A stretch of DNA of 40,398 bases from a virus: the IMG/VR virus record IMGVR_UViG_3300046529_000758, positions 1-40,398 of that record; one strand, written 5' to 3'. Both the position numbers and the translations under genes were made by a program. Each line of letters starts with the position of its first letter. Position 1 is the first letter of the stretch. Positions 5,496 through 13,487 of this stretch are shown here, piece by piece. The notes under the pieces are model-generated. The model was not told the DNA's origin. It saw only the letters and a program-made list of their open reading frames with translations, and did no database searches.

Positions 5496-5729
5496 ATGGG
5501 TGACGGTTTCAAGGCGCATGATCCGCGGCATGGCGGGCGGTATGGTCGTCAGGTACAATTAGGTCCGTTGGGGTTGGCTCGGCGGTATGTGGAGGTTTCG
5601 GTGGCGGAGGAGGAGCGTGCGGCTTTGGTGAAGGCTCGCAAGGGTGGTCGGCCGAAGCGAGCTGTTGGGGCGAGGAGTGCGGCGGAGCGGATGAAGGCTT
5701 ACCGGGAGCGGCGCAAGGCTGGGAAGTGA
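5496..5729 (+). CDS. Small basic protein, unknown function, possible regulator
   Basis: A 77-residue protein with a strong ribosome site (GGAGG, 5 nt before ATG). The N-terminus is Gly/Arg rich (HDPRHGGRYGRQ), the middle 'RRYVEVSVAEEERAALVKARKGGRPKRA' contains a strand followed by a helix, and the C-terminus 'SAAERMKAYRERRKAGK' is a basic helix. The strand-then-helix order with a basic tail is compatible with a small DNA-binding protein, but I do not recognise the family. The GTAACG cluster directly upstream makes autoregulation plausible. Confidence 0.65.
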   Translation: MGDGFKAHDPRHGGRYGRQVQLGPLGLARRYVEVSVAEEERAALVKARKGGRPKRAVGARSAAERMKAYRERRKAGK

Positions 5730-5814
5730 GGGGTCTTTCTCGAATGCCCTTGATGGGATAGACTGGGTTCGAGCGCCGTAGGCCGCTTCGGCAGCGGGTT
5801 GAGCTTGGCTCCCC

Positions 5815-8148
5815 ATGGGTACCTTTCTCCGGCCTACGCGGGTTTACGATTTCACGGCCTTTTCGCGTCGGACGCCTGCGTCGCCGGTTCCTGGCGATCG
5901 GCTGGACGCGCAGTTCAGCGCGCATGCGGATGCGATTGCGGAATTGCAGGCGGCGTTGGGTCGGGTTGACGAGGTTTTGCGGCGCCGGGACGAGGTGGTC
6001 GCGCCTGCGGTGTTGCGGCCATCGCCGGAGGAGGTCGAGGACTTCCGCTTGAAGGCGGCGAATGCGGATGCGGTCCTGGCGGAGGCGAGGACCGAGCTGG
6101 CTCGGGTTCGGGTTGAGGCGGCGCGGGCGCGAGAGGCTGCGGAGGACGCGCAGGCGAGGGCGGTAGCCGCGGCGCAGGCGGTTGAGCCGCCGGTCCCTAC
6201 GGAGGCGGCAGCCTCTGCAGTTCCGTTGGAGGCGACGAGCGCGCTCCTGGGGTACGGGGCGGGCGGGCCTTATGCGGTTGACGTTCCCGGCGCGACGGCG
6301 ACCTCGGCCGACTATGCTCAGGTGAGCATTGATTGGGCCGAGTTCATGGATGGGAACAGCACCATCCCGCCGAACATATTGGCGATCAACGCGATCAGCG
6401 GGGACCATTGGAGCTCGCGATGGTGGGCGAACCGGGCGGCGAGCGCGTTCGGGATGCTGGCGTGGTGGTACATGGGCGCGTGGCCCGGGATGCCGCCGAC
6501 GACGCCGAAGACCCCGACGGGGCAGCCTATCCCGGTTGGAGGAATGTTCTTTAACACCACGACCGGGACGATGATGGTGTGGAACGGCTCGACCTGGGTC
6601 AACGCCAGCGCGCCGCAGAAGGGGGTGACGGCCTCTTTATACTATGCGGCGACCGGGGGGCAGACGGCGTTCCCGTTGGGGACCGTCGATCGGCACGGAA
6701 ACACCTTTGCGTTTTCGGCGACGGTCCCCGAGGGGGTCGAGGTTTACATTGACGGCGCGGGCCGCCTCGAGCCGCAGTTTGACTATACGGTCAATTATGG
6801 GACCTCGACGGTGACGCTGGTGGCGGGAGCCCCTGCGGGGGCCATCGTGACGGTGGATGTCCTGGTTCCCGCCTTGGCGCTGACACCGTCGGGCAGCGCG
6901 AACACGCTTCTCATCAACGCGATTGTCCCCGACGGGACGACCACGGTGTTCTCGGGCCTGACCATTGCGGCGACGGGTGCGCTGGTCAGCGCGGCGAAGA
7001 GCGAGGAGCTGTTTGTTTCGGTCGACGGGGTCCCGCAGCAGCCGGGGGGCGCCTACACGGCGTCGGGGTCGAACATTACCTTCGCGGAGGCTCCCGCGGC
7101 GTCCTCTCTTATCTATATGGTGTGGTACGGGCCTCCGGTGCTGGCGGGGAGCGGCGGAGGGGGGATTGGCGAGGCCCCCAACGATGGGCAGTACTATGCT
7201 CGCCATAGCTTAAATTGGGCGGTGGCGCCCGGCGGGCTGACCGATGCGACGGTCGACGGCACGCTTTATGGGCGCAAGAGCGGGTCGTGGCAGCACGTCA
7301 CCCACAATGATCTCACCGATTGGGCGGCGACGATCGCGCCTTATGCGCCGTTGGCGAATCCGGTCTTCACCGGGGATCCCAAGGCCCCGACGCCGTCTCC
7401 TGGGGATAATGATACGTCGATTGCGACCACGGCGTTCGTGGCCACGGCGATCTCCGGCCTCGGAGGCGGGGGAGGGGGCATTGCGGACGCCCCCAACGAC
7501 GGGACGAGCTACGCCAGGAAGAGCCTTGGCTGGTCGCACCTGACCCACAACGACCTGACCGACTGGTCGACGGCCTTGGCTGGGTACATTCCGGTTGCAG
7601 GCGGGACCGCCACGGGGGCGTTGGCGGCGCCGGCGTTCAATTTGAATACCGGCGGTTCGACCTTGGGATCCTATTATTGGGATGGGGCCGACAATTCGCT
7701 CCATCTCCTGCATTCGGCCTCTGGCGGGACGGTCAAATTGGCCGCCGACGGTTCGTGCTCGATCAGCGGGGTGCTGAGCGCCGCGGGCGGGGTCCTGAGT
7801 GGAGGACTGACCGTCCAAGGGCCTGCGGATCTTAAGGTCCAGGCGGTGACCGCAGCCGCGACCACGGCAATTAATAGAAGTCTCGGCGAGAATGTCGCGC
7901 TGACCCTGGGCGTAGCGATCACCACGCTGAGCATATCCGGCTGGCCGGCGAGTGGGGTTACCGGCAAGGTCAGGTTGCTGATCACCAATACCGGAGGCAA
8001 TTCCATTGCTTGGCCGAGCGGGACCAAGTGGCCGGGCGGGACGGCGCCGACCCTGTCGGCCTCGGGCAAGGTCGATATCGTGCTGCTCATGTCCGACAAT
8101 GCCGGGAGCACGATCTACGGCTCGGTGGTCGGGCAAGACTATCGATGA
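5815..8148 (+). CDS. Tail fibre / tail spike-type structural protein
   Basis: A 777-residue protein. The N-terminus 'LRPTRVYDFTAFSRRTPASPVPGDRLDAQF' is the typical virion-attachment region of phage fibres. Residues about 40-135 are an Ala/Arg/Glu-rich coiled coil. Then follow beta-rich segments, including 'GGMFFNTTTGTMMVWNGSTWV', repeated 'APNDG..YAR.SL.W..LTHNDLTDW' modules (about 450-500 and 560-600) and 'PVFTGDPKAPTPSPGDNDTSIATTAFVATAI', a motif common in fibre repeats. The C-terminal 100 residues form a beta sandwich-like domain ending in GSVVGQDYR. It is expected to trimerise and sit at the tail tip or baseplate. The next gene starts inside its stop (ATGA), suggesting coupled production of a tip adhesin. 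Confidence 0.85.
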   Translation: MGTFLRPTRVYDFTAFSRRTPASPVPGDRLDAQFSAHADAIAELQAALGRVDEVLRRRDEVVAPAVLRPSPEEVEDFRLKAANADAVLAEARTELARVRVEAARAREAAEDAQARAVAAAQAVEPPVPTEAAASAVPLEATSALLGYGAGGPYAVDVPGATATSADYAQVSIDWAEFMDGNSTIPPNILAINAISGDHWSSRWWANRAASAFGMLAWWYMGAWPGMPPTTPKTPTGQPIPVGGMFFNTTTGTMMVWNGSTWVNASAPQKGVTASLYYAATGGQTAFPLGTVDRHGNTFAFSATVPEGVEVYIDGAGRLEPQFDYTVNYGTSTVTLVAGAPAGAIVTVDVLVPALALTPSGSANTLLINAIVPDGTTTVFSGLTIAATGALVSAAKSEELFVSVDGVPQQPGGAYTASGSNITFAEAPAASSLIYMVWYGPPVLAGSGGGGIGEAPNDGQYYARHSLNWAVAPGGLTDATVDGTLYGRKSGSWQHVTHNDLTDWAATIAPYAPLANPVFTGDPKAPTPSPGDNDTSIATTAFVATAISGLGGGGGGIADAPNDGTSYARKSLGWSHLTHNDLTDWSTALAGYIPVAGGTATGALAAPAFNLNTGGSTLGSYYWDGADNSLHLLHSASGGTVKLAADGSCSISGVLSAAGGVLSGGLTVQGPADLKVQAVTAAATTAINRSLGENVALTLGVAITTLSISGWPASGVTGKVRLLITNTGGNSIAWPSGTKWPGGTAPTLSASGKVDIVLLMSDNAGSTIYGSVVGQDYR

Positions 8149-9122
8149 CCACGGTGATCATCACGGCTTCGGGAAACTGGACGGTTCCGAACGACTTCGG
8201 GCCGGTCAACCAGGTGCACGCGATCGGCGCGGGCGGCGGCGGCATGTCGGGCTGGACTAGCGGGCCGCGTGGCGGAAATAGCGGCGGCGGCGGGGCTTAT
8301 GCGACCCTCGCTAACATTGCTCTGACTCCGGGAGCGTCGATCCCGGTCACCATCGGCGCGGCGGGGGCGGGCGGCATTTATGCCCTTACTCCAGGCTATG
8401 GCGACGGGACGGCGGGAGGGGACACCAATTTTAATTCGGGCCAAGTCATCGCCAAGGGTGGCGGGGGCGGAACACATATAGCGACAACGATTGGCGGGCA
8501 AGCGAGCGCCTGCACGCCGACAACGGGGGCATCCAGCGGCGGCGGCGCCGTGAATAATCCGGCTTTTATCGGCGGCATTGGCGGCGGCGGCGCGGGCGGG
8601 ATCAATGGCGCTGGCGCGGGAAGCGTTCAGGCGAACGCCGGGGGCGCGAGCGGCGGCGCAGGCAGTGGCGGAACCGCTGGAACGTCGACCGCGACGGGCG
8701 GCAACGGGACTGTAGGTGGAACAGCCTTCGATGGAACACTGGGCGGAACGGCTGGCGTCGGCGGTACGACCGGCAGCGCGGGAGGCGCGGGTTCGCACGG
8801 TTCCGGCGGCGGCAGCGGCGGATCAAATAGCGCCAGTACCGCTAGTGCTGGAGACGGGGGCGCTGGCGGCGCGGGCATCGAATGGGGGACGGCGGGCTCT
8901 GGCGGCGGAGGCGGCGGTGGCGGCGGTGAAACCGGCAACGGGATTACGACATCGGGGGCAGGCGGCGCTGGCGGCCTTTATGGCGGCGGTGGAGCCGGTG
9001 GAGGCTGGGCGGGGAACAGCAAAAATAATGGCGCCGGCGGCAACGGCGCTCCCGGCGTGATCGTCGTCGTCTACACGCCGACAGCCGCCAAAAGCGCGGC
9101 GGCCATCATGATGGGAGTGTAA
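8145..9122 (+). CDS. Glycine-rich adhesin-like tail protein
   Basis: A 325-residue protein. A short N-terminal strand region (MTTVIITASGNWTVPNDFGP) leads into about 270 residues that are very rich in Gly, with runs such as GGGGAGG, AGGAGG and a stretch of nine glycines, broken by Ser/Ala/Thr. It ends in a hydrophobic strand 'APGVIVVVYTPTAAKSAAAIMMGV'. N-terminal 'ASGNWTVP' plus Gly-rich body is the glycine-rich domain seen in phage tail proteins. In T-even phages similar Gly-rich motifs form polyglycine-II helices in the Gp38 receptor-binding adhesin. The gene is coupled to the fibre gene before it, so a tip-adhesin role is inferred. Confidence 0.75.
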   Translation: MTTVIITASGNWTVPNDFGPVNQVHAIGAGGGGMSGWTSGPRGGNSGGGGAYATLANIALTPGASIPVTIGAAGAGGIYALTPGYGDGTAGGDTNFNSGQVIAKGGGGGTHIATTIGGQASACTPTTGASSGGGAVNNPAFIGGIGGGGAGGINGAGAGSVQANAGGASGGAGSGGTAGTSTATGGNGTVGGTAFDGTLGGTAGVGGTTGSAGGAGSHGSGGGSGGSNSASTASAGDGGAGGAGIEWGTAGSGGGGGGGGGETGNGITTSGAGGAGGLYGGGGAGGGWAGNSKNNGAGGNGAPGVIVVVYTPTAAKSAAAIMMGV

Positions 9123-9126
9123 CGGC

Positions 9127-11268
9127 TTGAGCATTCAAACCCGCATCCAGTCGCTGCAGCTCGCCACCGCGGGTTTACGGCCGTCGGTCGGGTCGCGGCT
9201 CCCCGGCACGATGTACGTCAACCTGCCCGACTTCCAACTCGGCGCCGTCGATCCCTTCAAGACTCCGATCGACCTCCTGGTGGCGCGGGTGTTCTCGGCC
9301 TTGGCTCATTATACAATTGGGCAATATGTCTGGAACGGCGGCTTTCTCTACCGCTGCATCCAGGCGGTCGCGCCTGGGCCGTTCCTCGCCAGCCAGTGGT
9401 CGCAGGTGTTCACTTCGAGCGACGTCGCGGGCGTCTATATGCCGATCGCCGGCGGAGTGTTCACCGGCCCGATCCAGGCTCCGGCGGGATCGGTGATCGC
9501 TGGCTACATGCCCCTCACGGGCGGGACCTTCACGGGGCCGGTCACCCTTCCGCCAGGCTCGGCGGTCGCCGGTTACATGCCCGTCACAGGGGGGACGTTC
9601 ACCGGGCCGATCGTCACCACCGGCGGCTCGACCATCGTCGGCTACATGCCGATCACCGGAGGCGCGTTCTCAGGCGTCATTCAAGCCCCCGCCGGCTCAA
9701 CCATCGGAGGCTACCTCGCGCTGACCGGCGGCGCCATGACCGGCATCCTGACCCTCGCCGGGGACCCCGTCTCGAACCTGGACGCCGCCACCAAGGAATA
9801 TGTCGACGCAATGGTGGCTACGGGCGGCCCGCCGATCGTCGGCGGCACTTACCTGCCCCTGGCCGGCGGGACCATGACCGGGCCGATTGTCATGGAAAAC
9901 GCCGCGATGGGGTTCGACGCCCCGAGCGGCTATGCCAGTCGGATCATCTCAAGCTTCACCGGCGGGGTGAAACGCTGGGATCTGGTGCTGGGCACGACGC
10001 TCGCCGAAAATCCCGGAACCAACGCCGGCTGCAACTTCGGCGTCATCGCCTACGACGACAATGGCGCCCAACTGAGTTCGTGGAACACCAACCGCGCCAG
10101 CGGGAGACTGACCTTCAACGGCGTCGGCGCCGCTCCCCATACCGTCGACAATTACCCGCCTGACATCGGTTCCGCCACCATCGTCCTCAACCGCCAGGGT
10201 TCGGGCCACAACTGCGGCATCGTCGCCTCTTCCGGCGGAGCGAACCGTTGGGGGCTCAACCTCTCCGACGCCACGCCCGAGTCCCCAGGCACCAACGCGG
10301 GCTCGAACTTCTCAATTACCGGAATCGCCGACGATGGCCATACGCCGCTGGCCGAGCTCGATATCAACCGCATGAGCGGGCGGATGACCCTGAACGCCGT
10401 CGGCGCCCCCGTCCATTCGATCGTCACCTACCCGCCCGATGTCGGCTCGGCCACCATGGTCCTGAACCGGCTGGGTCCTGGCCATTTTTGCGGCATAGTC
10501 GCGGCCTCCGGCGGCCAGAACCGCTGGAACGTGGCGCTCTCCGACACCACGCTCGAAGGCGGCGGCAATGCAGGCTCGAACTTCGACATCACCGCCATTC
10601 ACGACAACGGCTCAACCGCGCTCTCGACCCTCAACATCAACCGCGCCAACGGGCGGGTTTCGATCAACGGCGTCGGCGCGACCCCGCGCTCCAATTCGCT
10701 CTATCCGCCGCTCGTCGGCAACGCCAACCTGGTCCTGAACTCGAAGGCGACCACCGGCGACAGCATCACCGCCGCCAACAACGGCCTGAACCGCTGGCAG
10801 GTGGTCATGAACGACGGCACGCCCGAGTCGAGCGGCAACAACGGCTCGAACTTCTATATCGCAGGCTTCACCGACGGCGGGGCCTTCCTCGGCGCCCCGA
10901 TGTCGATCTCGCGCAAGACCGGGCAAGTGAGTTTCCCGATCTCGATCGTCAACGGCTCCGACCGGCGCATGAAGCGCGACATCACGCCGCTCGAAGACGC
11001 GCTCTCGATCGTCAAGCAACTCGACGGCGTGTCGTTCAACCGCGAGCATCGATCGCGGCGCGAGATCGGCCTGATCGCCCAGGACGTGCAGGCGGTCCTG
11101 CCCGAGGTCGTCCACGAGACGAATCGCCCGCGCGATTCCGAGGGCAAGGAGATCGCCTCGGAAGCTCCGCTGCTCGGGATCTCCTACACCGACATCATCG
11201 CGGTGCTGGTCGAGGCGATCAAGGAATTGAGCGCGAAAGTCGCCGCGCTCGAAAGGAGGCCGGCGTGA
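9127..11268 (+). CDS. Tail fibre with C-terminal Peptidase_S74 chaperone domain
   Basis: A 713-residue protein from TTG 9127 (GGGAG upstream). Residues about 95-235 hold five 'GYMPITGG.FTGPI' collagen-like beta turns. Residues about 260-600 hold four tandem modules of 80-90 residues with the signature 'NRW.L.L.D.TPES.G.NAGSNF.I...DDG...L.IN..SGR...NGVGA'. From Ser611 (GSDRRMKRDITPLEDAL) comes the intramolecular chaperone domain Peptidase_S74: 'EIGLIAQDVQAVLPEVV' and a terminal coiled coil 'IAVLVEAIKELSAKVAALE'. In this family the chaperone assists trimer folding and cleaves itself off before the Ser. The one-TM gene that follows begins inside its stop (GTGA). Confidence 0.9.
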   Translation: MSIQTRIQSLQLATAGLRPSVGSRLPGTMYVNLPDFQLGAVDPFKTPIDLLVARVFSALAHYTIGQYVWNGGFLYRCIQAVAPGPFLASQWSQVFTSSDVAGVYMPIAGGVFTGPIQAPAGSVIAGYMPLTGGTFTGPVTLPPGSAVAGYMPVTGGTFTGPIVTTGGSTIVGYMPITGGAFSGVIQAPAGSTIGGYLALTGGAMTGILTLAGDPVSNLDAATKEYVDAMVATGGPPIVGGTYLPLAGGTMTGPIVMENAAMGFDAPSGYASRIISSFTGGVKRWDLVLGTTLAENPGTNAGCNFGVIAYDDNGAQLSSWNTNRASGRLTFNGVGAAPHTVDNYPPDIGSATIVLNRQGSGHNCGIVASSGGANRWGLNLSDATPESPGTNAGSNFSITGIADDGHTPLAELDINRMSGRMTLNAVGAPVHSIVTYPPDVGSATMVLNRLGPGHFCGIVAASGGQNRWNVALSDTTLEGGGNAGSNFDITAIHDNGSTALSTLNINRANGRVSINGVGATPRSNSLYPPLVGNANLVLNSKATTGDSITAANNGLNRWQVVMNDGTPESSGNNGSNFYIAGFTDGGAFLGAPMSISRKTGQVSFPISIVNGSDRRMKRDITPLEDALSIVKQLDGVSFNREHRSRREIGLIAQDVQAVLPEVVHETNRPRDSEGKEIASEAPLLGISYTDIIAVLVEAIKELSAKVAALERRPA

Positions 11269-11444
11269 CCCAGCTCGGCCTCGAGACGATCGGCGCGCTG
11301 AAGACCAGCCCGCTTCTGTTGGTCGTCGTGGTGTTGAATGCGGGAATGATTTTCGCGCTCCTGTACGTCGCCAACGTGCAGCGGGATGAGCGGCAGACGC
11401 TGACCAAAATGTTGATCTCGGACTGCGGCAGGGGGTCGCCATGA
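11265..11444 (+). CDS. Small one-TM membrane protein of the lysis segment
   Basis: A 59-residue protein from GTG 11265, overlapping the fibre stop, and itself overlapping the endolysin ATG (ATGA). Residues about 12-35 (TSPLLLVVVVLNAGMIFALLYV) form one transmembrane helix; the rest is polar (ANVQRDERQTLTKMLISDCG) with a near-terminal Cys. Proteins of this shape, directly before an endolysin, are frequent in alphaproteobacterial phages and may be holins or spanin-like partners. A single TM and a short tail do not decide between these. Confidence 0.65.
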   Translation: MTQLGLETIGALKTSPLLLVVVVLNAGMIFALLYVANVQRDERQTLTKMLISDCGRGSP

Positions 11445-12028
11445 TCGATCAAGCCGCTGCTGAGATCGACCGCAAGGCCTTCTTCGACAGCATTCGAATG
11501 TCGGTGTTCAATGGGGTCTTAAGCCAACGGCAGGTCGACGGCATGGAGTACTTGCTCGACGTCTGGGAGGGGAACTTCCGCAATAAGGACATCCGCTGGC
11601 TCGCCTATGCCATGGCCACCGTCTACCATGAGACGGCCGCCGAGATGCGCCCGATCGAGGAATACGGCCGCGGGCAGGGCAAGTCCTACGGCGCCCCGAC
11701 TGGGCCGCACGGCCAGTGCTACTACGGCCGCGGCCACGTGCAACTGACCTGGATCGAGAACTACGAGAAGGGCGAACGGGTCCTTACCGATAAGTACGGC
11801 GTCGATGCGCCGCTGGTCGAGTACCCCCACCGCATGCTCGAGGACGAGCCCTCGGCCCTGATCCTGTTCGACGGCCTTATTGAGGGATGGTTCACCGGCC
11901 TCGGCCTCCCGGCTTTCTTCAACGACGACACCGAAGATCCCTACAACGCCCGCAAGTGCGTCAACGGCCTCGACCGCGCCGACCTTATCGAAGGCTACTA
12001 CCATAGCTTCCGCGAGGCTCTCGTATGA
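11441..12028 (+). CDS. GH19 (chitinase-like) endolysin
   Basis: A 195-residue protein matching glycoside hydrolase family 19 endolysins: 'LAYAMATVYHETAAEM' with the presumed catalytic Glu64, then 'EYGRGQGKSYG', 'YYGRGHVQLTWIENYEK' (the family's YxGRGxxQLTW motif) and 'CVNGLDRADLIEGYYHSF'. Such enzymes cut the glycan chain of peptidoglycan. No signal peptide is present, so a holin is needed for access to the wall; the small membrane gene just upstream and two downstream (15156, 15440) are candidates. Both ends overlap neighbouring genes by 4 nt. Confidence 0.9.
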   Translation: MIDQAAAEIDRKAFFDSIRMSVFNGVLSQRQVDGMEYLLDVWEGNFRNKDIRWLAYAMATVYHETAAEMRPIEEYGRGQGKSYGAPTGPHGQCYYGRGHVQLTWIENYEKGERVLTDKYGVDAPLVEYPHRMLEDEPSALILFDGLIEGWFTGLGLPAFFNDDTEDPYNARKCVNGLDRADLIEGYYHSFREALV

Positions 12029-13473
12029 AGCGCTGGCTCGCCATAGCATTGATGTTGATCGCCGCAGGGACAAGCTCGGCGCTCGCAGACACGACGGCGA
12101 AATACGCCCTTTCCAATGCAGGCTGGACCGATCTGGGGCCGGGGCCGATGCTGCTGTCGTTCAACGGCCCAACCGGCGTGTTCGCTATCTCGGATGCGAC
12201 CCCGACCCTCAAGGCCGAGGGTTTCGGCAAAGCTCGCGGCGGCTCGATCCGGGTCGTCACGCCCTCTCACGTTTGGGCCACGGCAACCGGCAATTACGGC
12301 GTCACCGCCTATGTCGCGCCGATCACCGCGCCCGCCACCGGCGGGGCGACTTCGGTGTGGAGCGCCGCCGACGCGACCGCCAGCGGCATGACGTTGAGCA
12401 ATGGCGGGCTGACGGCGACAGGTCCGGGCGTGGTGGGTTATAACTCGATAAGAGGAACAATCAGTAAAACGTCTGGTAAATTATATGTTGAATTTCTAGC
12501 CGTTGCTGCTGGAGGCAACGGCGTGTCCAGCAATGGCGTCGCGAACAGTACAATCAATCTGGGCGTGCTGCTTGGCCAATCCAATTATTCTGCGGGCGCT
12601 GGATGGTCAACCCTCGGGTCAGCCGGATTTACAGTAAATTATGCTCTGGGAACGTGGGCAGGCACCGGGGCTGTTGTGGGCATGGCCATCGATTTCGCCG
12701 CTGGAAAAATGTGGATAGCGTTTGATAACGTGTGGTTTAACGGGAGCAATCCAGGGGTGGGTTCTCTTCCGATTTTTTCTTTTGTCCCGGCGACAGTTGG
12801 GGCGTTGTTTCCGGCGCTAACAATGTACAACGCCGGGGAAATCTGGACCCTCCAACCCACGCCCGCGTCACAAAAGTATGCTCCTCCCGGCGGCTTTCAA
12901 GCATGGGACGGCGGGCCAGTTTCAAAATGGACTGCGCTCGCGGCGACCTCGATTGGCACTGCCGGCCCAACCCCCGCCATCGACACGACCGGGGCCGATT
13001 TGCTGGTTGCCATTGCGGCTGGCGGCGGGGCGATTTCGGACAACAAGGGAAACACTTGGACGCTGGCCGGAACGTCGGGGAGCGCGGCGTTTTCCTATTG
13101 CCGAGGCTGTACGGTCGGAACGGGACACACCATCACTCAATCTAGCAGTACGTTTCCCGGAACCGCCTTCGCTGCTTTTTCCGGCTCGGCGGCAAGCCCG
13201 GCGGATCAGTTCCTCTATGGTGGGGTCGGGTCAGCGGGACCGATTACGCCAACGGTTCCCAACGCGCTGGTCGTCACCGGAAACTGCTCCAATGGATTAA
13301 GACCGGGAGATCCGCCGCCCGCTGGGTTTTCGACGTTGGCGACTGTGGGGGTCGGCGCGAATTTCGGCGCGGGTCTCGCTTATCAACAGCAAACCACGCC
13401 TGCCGCCGTGACGGCGACATGGGCTGGCGGCAACCCGTGCGGGACCACGATCATGTCGTTCAAGCCGCAATAG
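12025..13473 (+). CDS. Signal-peptide protein with N-terminal shared module and SPRY-like domain
   Basis: A 482-residue protein. Residues 1-21 (MKRWLAIALMLIAAGTSSALA) are a standard Sec signal peptide. Residues about 23-105 form a beta-rich module (WTDLGPGPMLLSFNG...FAISDATP...SHVWATATG...AYVAPIT) shared with the next protein. Residues about 150-275 look like a SPRY/B30.2-type fold: 'KLYVEFLAVAAGG', 'LGVLLGQ', 'GAVVGMAIDFAAGKMWIAFD', 'FPALTMYNAGEIWTL'. The C-terminal 200 residues are another beta domain with paired Cys. GC falls sharply at the module border (12301-12360 has 45/60 G+C, 12421-12480 has 28/60). Phage tail proteins rarely carry signal peptides, so periplasmic, surface or secreted action is possible. 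Confidence 0.75.
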   Translation: MKRWLAIALMLIAAGTSSALADTTAKYALSNAGWTDLGPGPMLLSFNGPTGVFAISDATPTLKAEGFGKARGGSIRVVTPSHVWATATGNYGVTAYVAPITAPATGGATSVWSAADATASGMTLSNGGLTATGPGVVGYNSIRGTISKTSGKLYVEFLAVAAGGNGVSSNGVANSTINLGVLLGQSNYSAGAGWSTLGSAGFTVNYALGTWAGTGAVVGMAIDFAAGKMWIAFDNVWFNGSNPGVGSLPIFSFVPATVGALFPALTMYNAGEIWTLQPTPASQKYAPPGGFQAWDGGPVSKWTALAATSIGTAGPTPAIDTTGADLLVAIAAGGGAISDNKGNTWTLAGTSGSAAFSYCRGCTVGTGHTITQSSSTFPGTAFAAFSGSAASPADQFLYGGVGSAGPITPTVPNALVVTGNCSNGLRPGDPPPAGFSTLATVGVGANFGAGLAYQQQTTPAAVTATWAGGNPCGTTIMSFKPQ

Positions 13474-13487
13474 GGAGCAGAGAACCA

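Noticed and set aside
5243-5512. Minus-strand 89-codon frame in the gap before 5496
   Set aside because: No ribosome site or motif, and it runs through the GTAACG motif array.
5815-11268. Diversity-generating retroelement in the fibre region
   Set aside because: No reverse transcriptase gene and no template/variable repeat pair seen; the fibre repeats are divergent protein modules.
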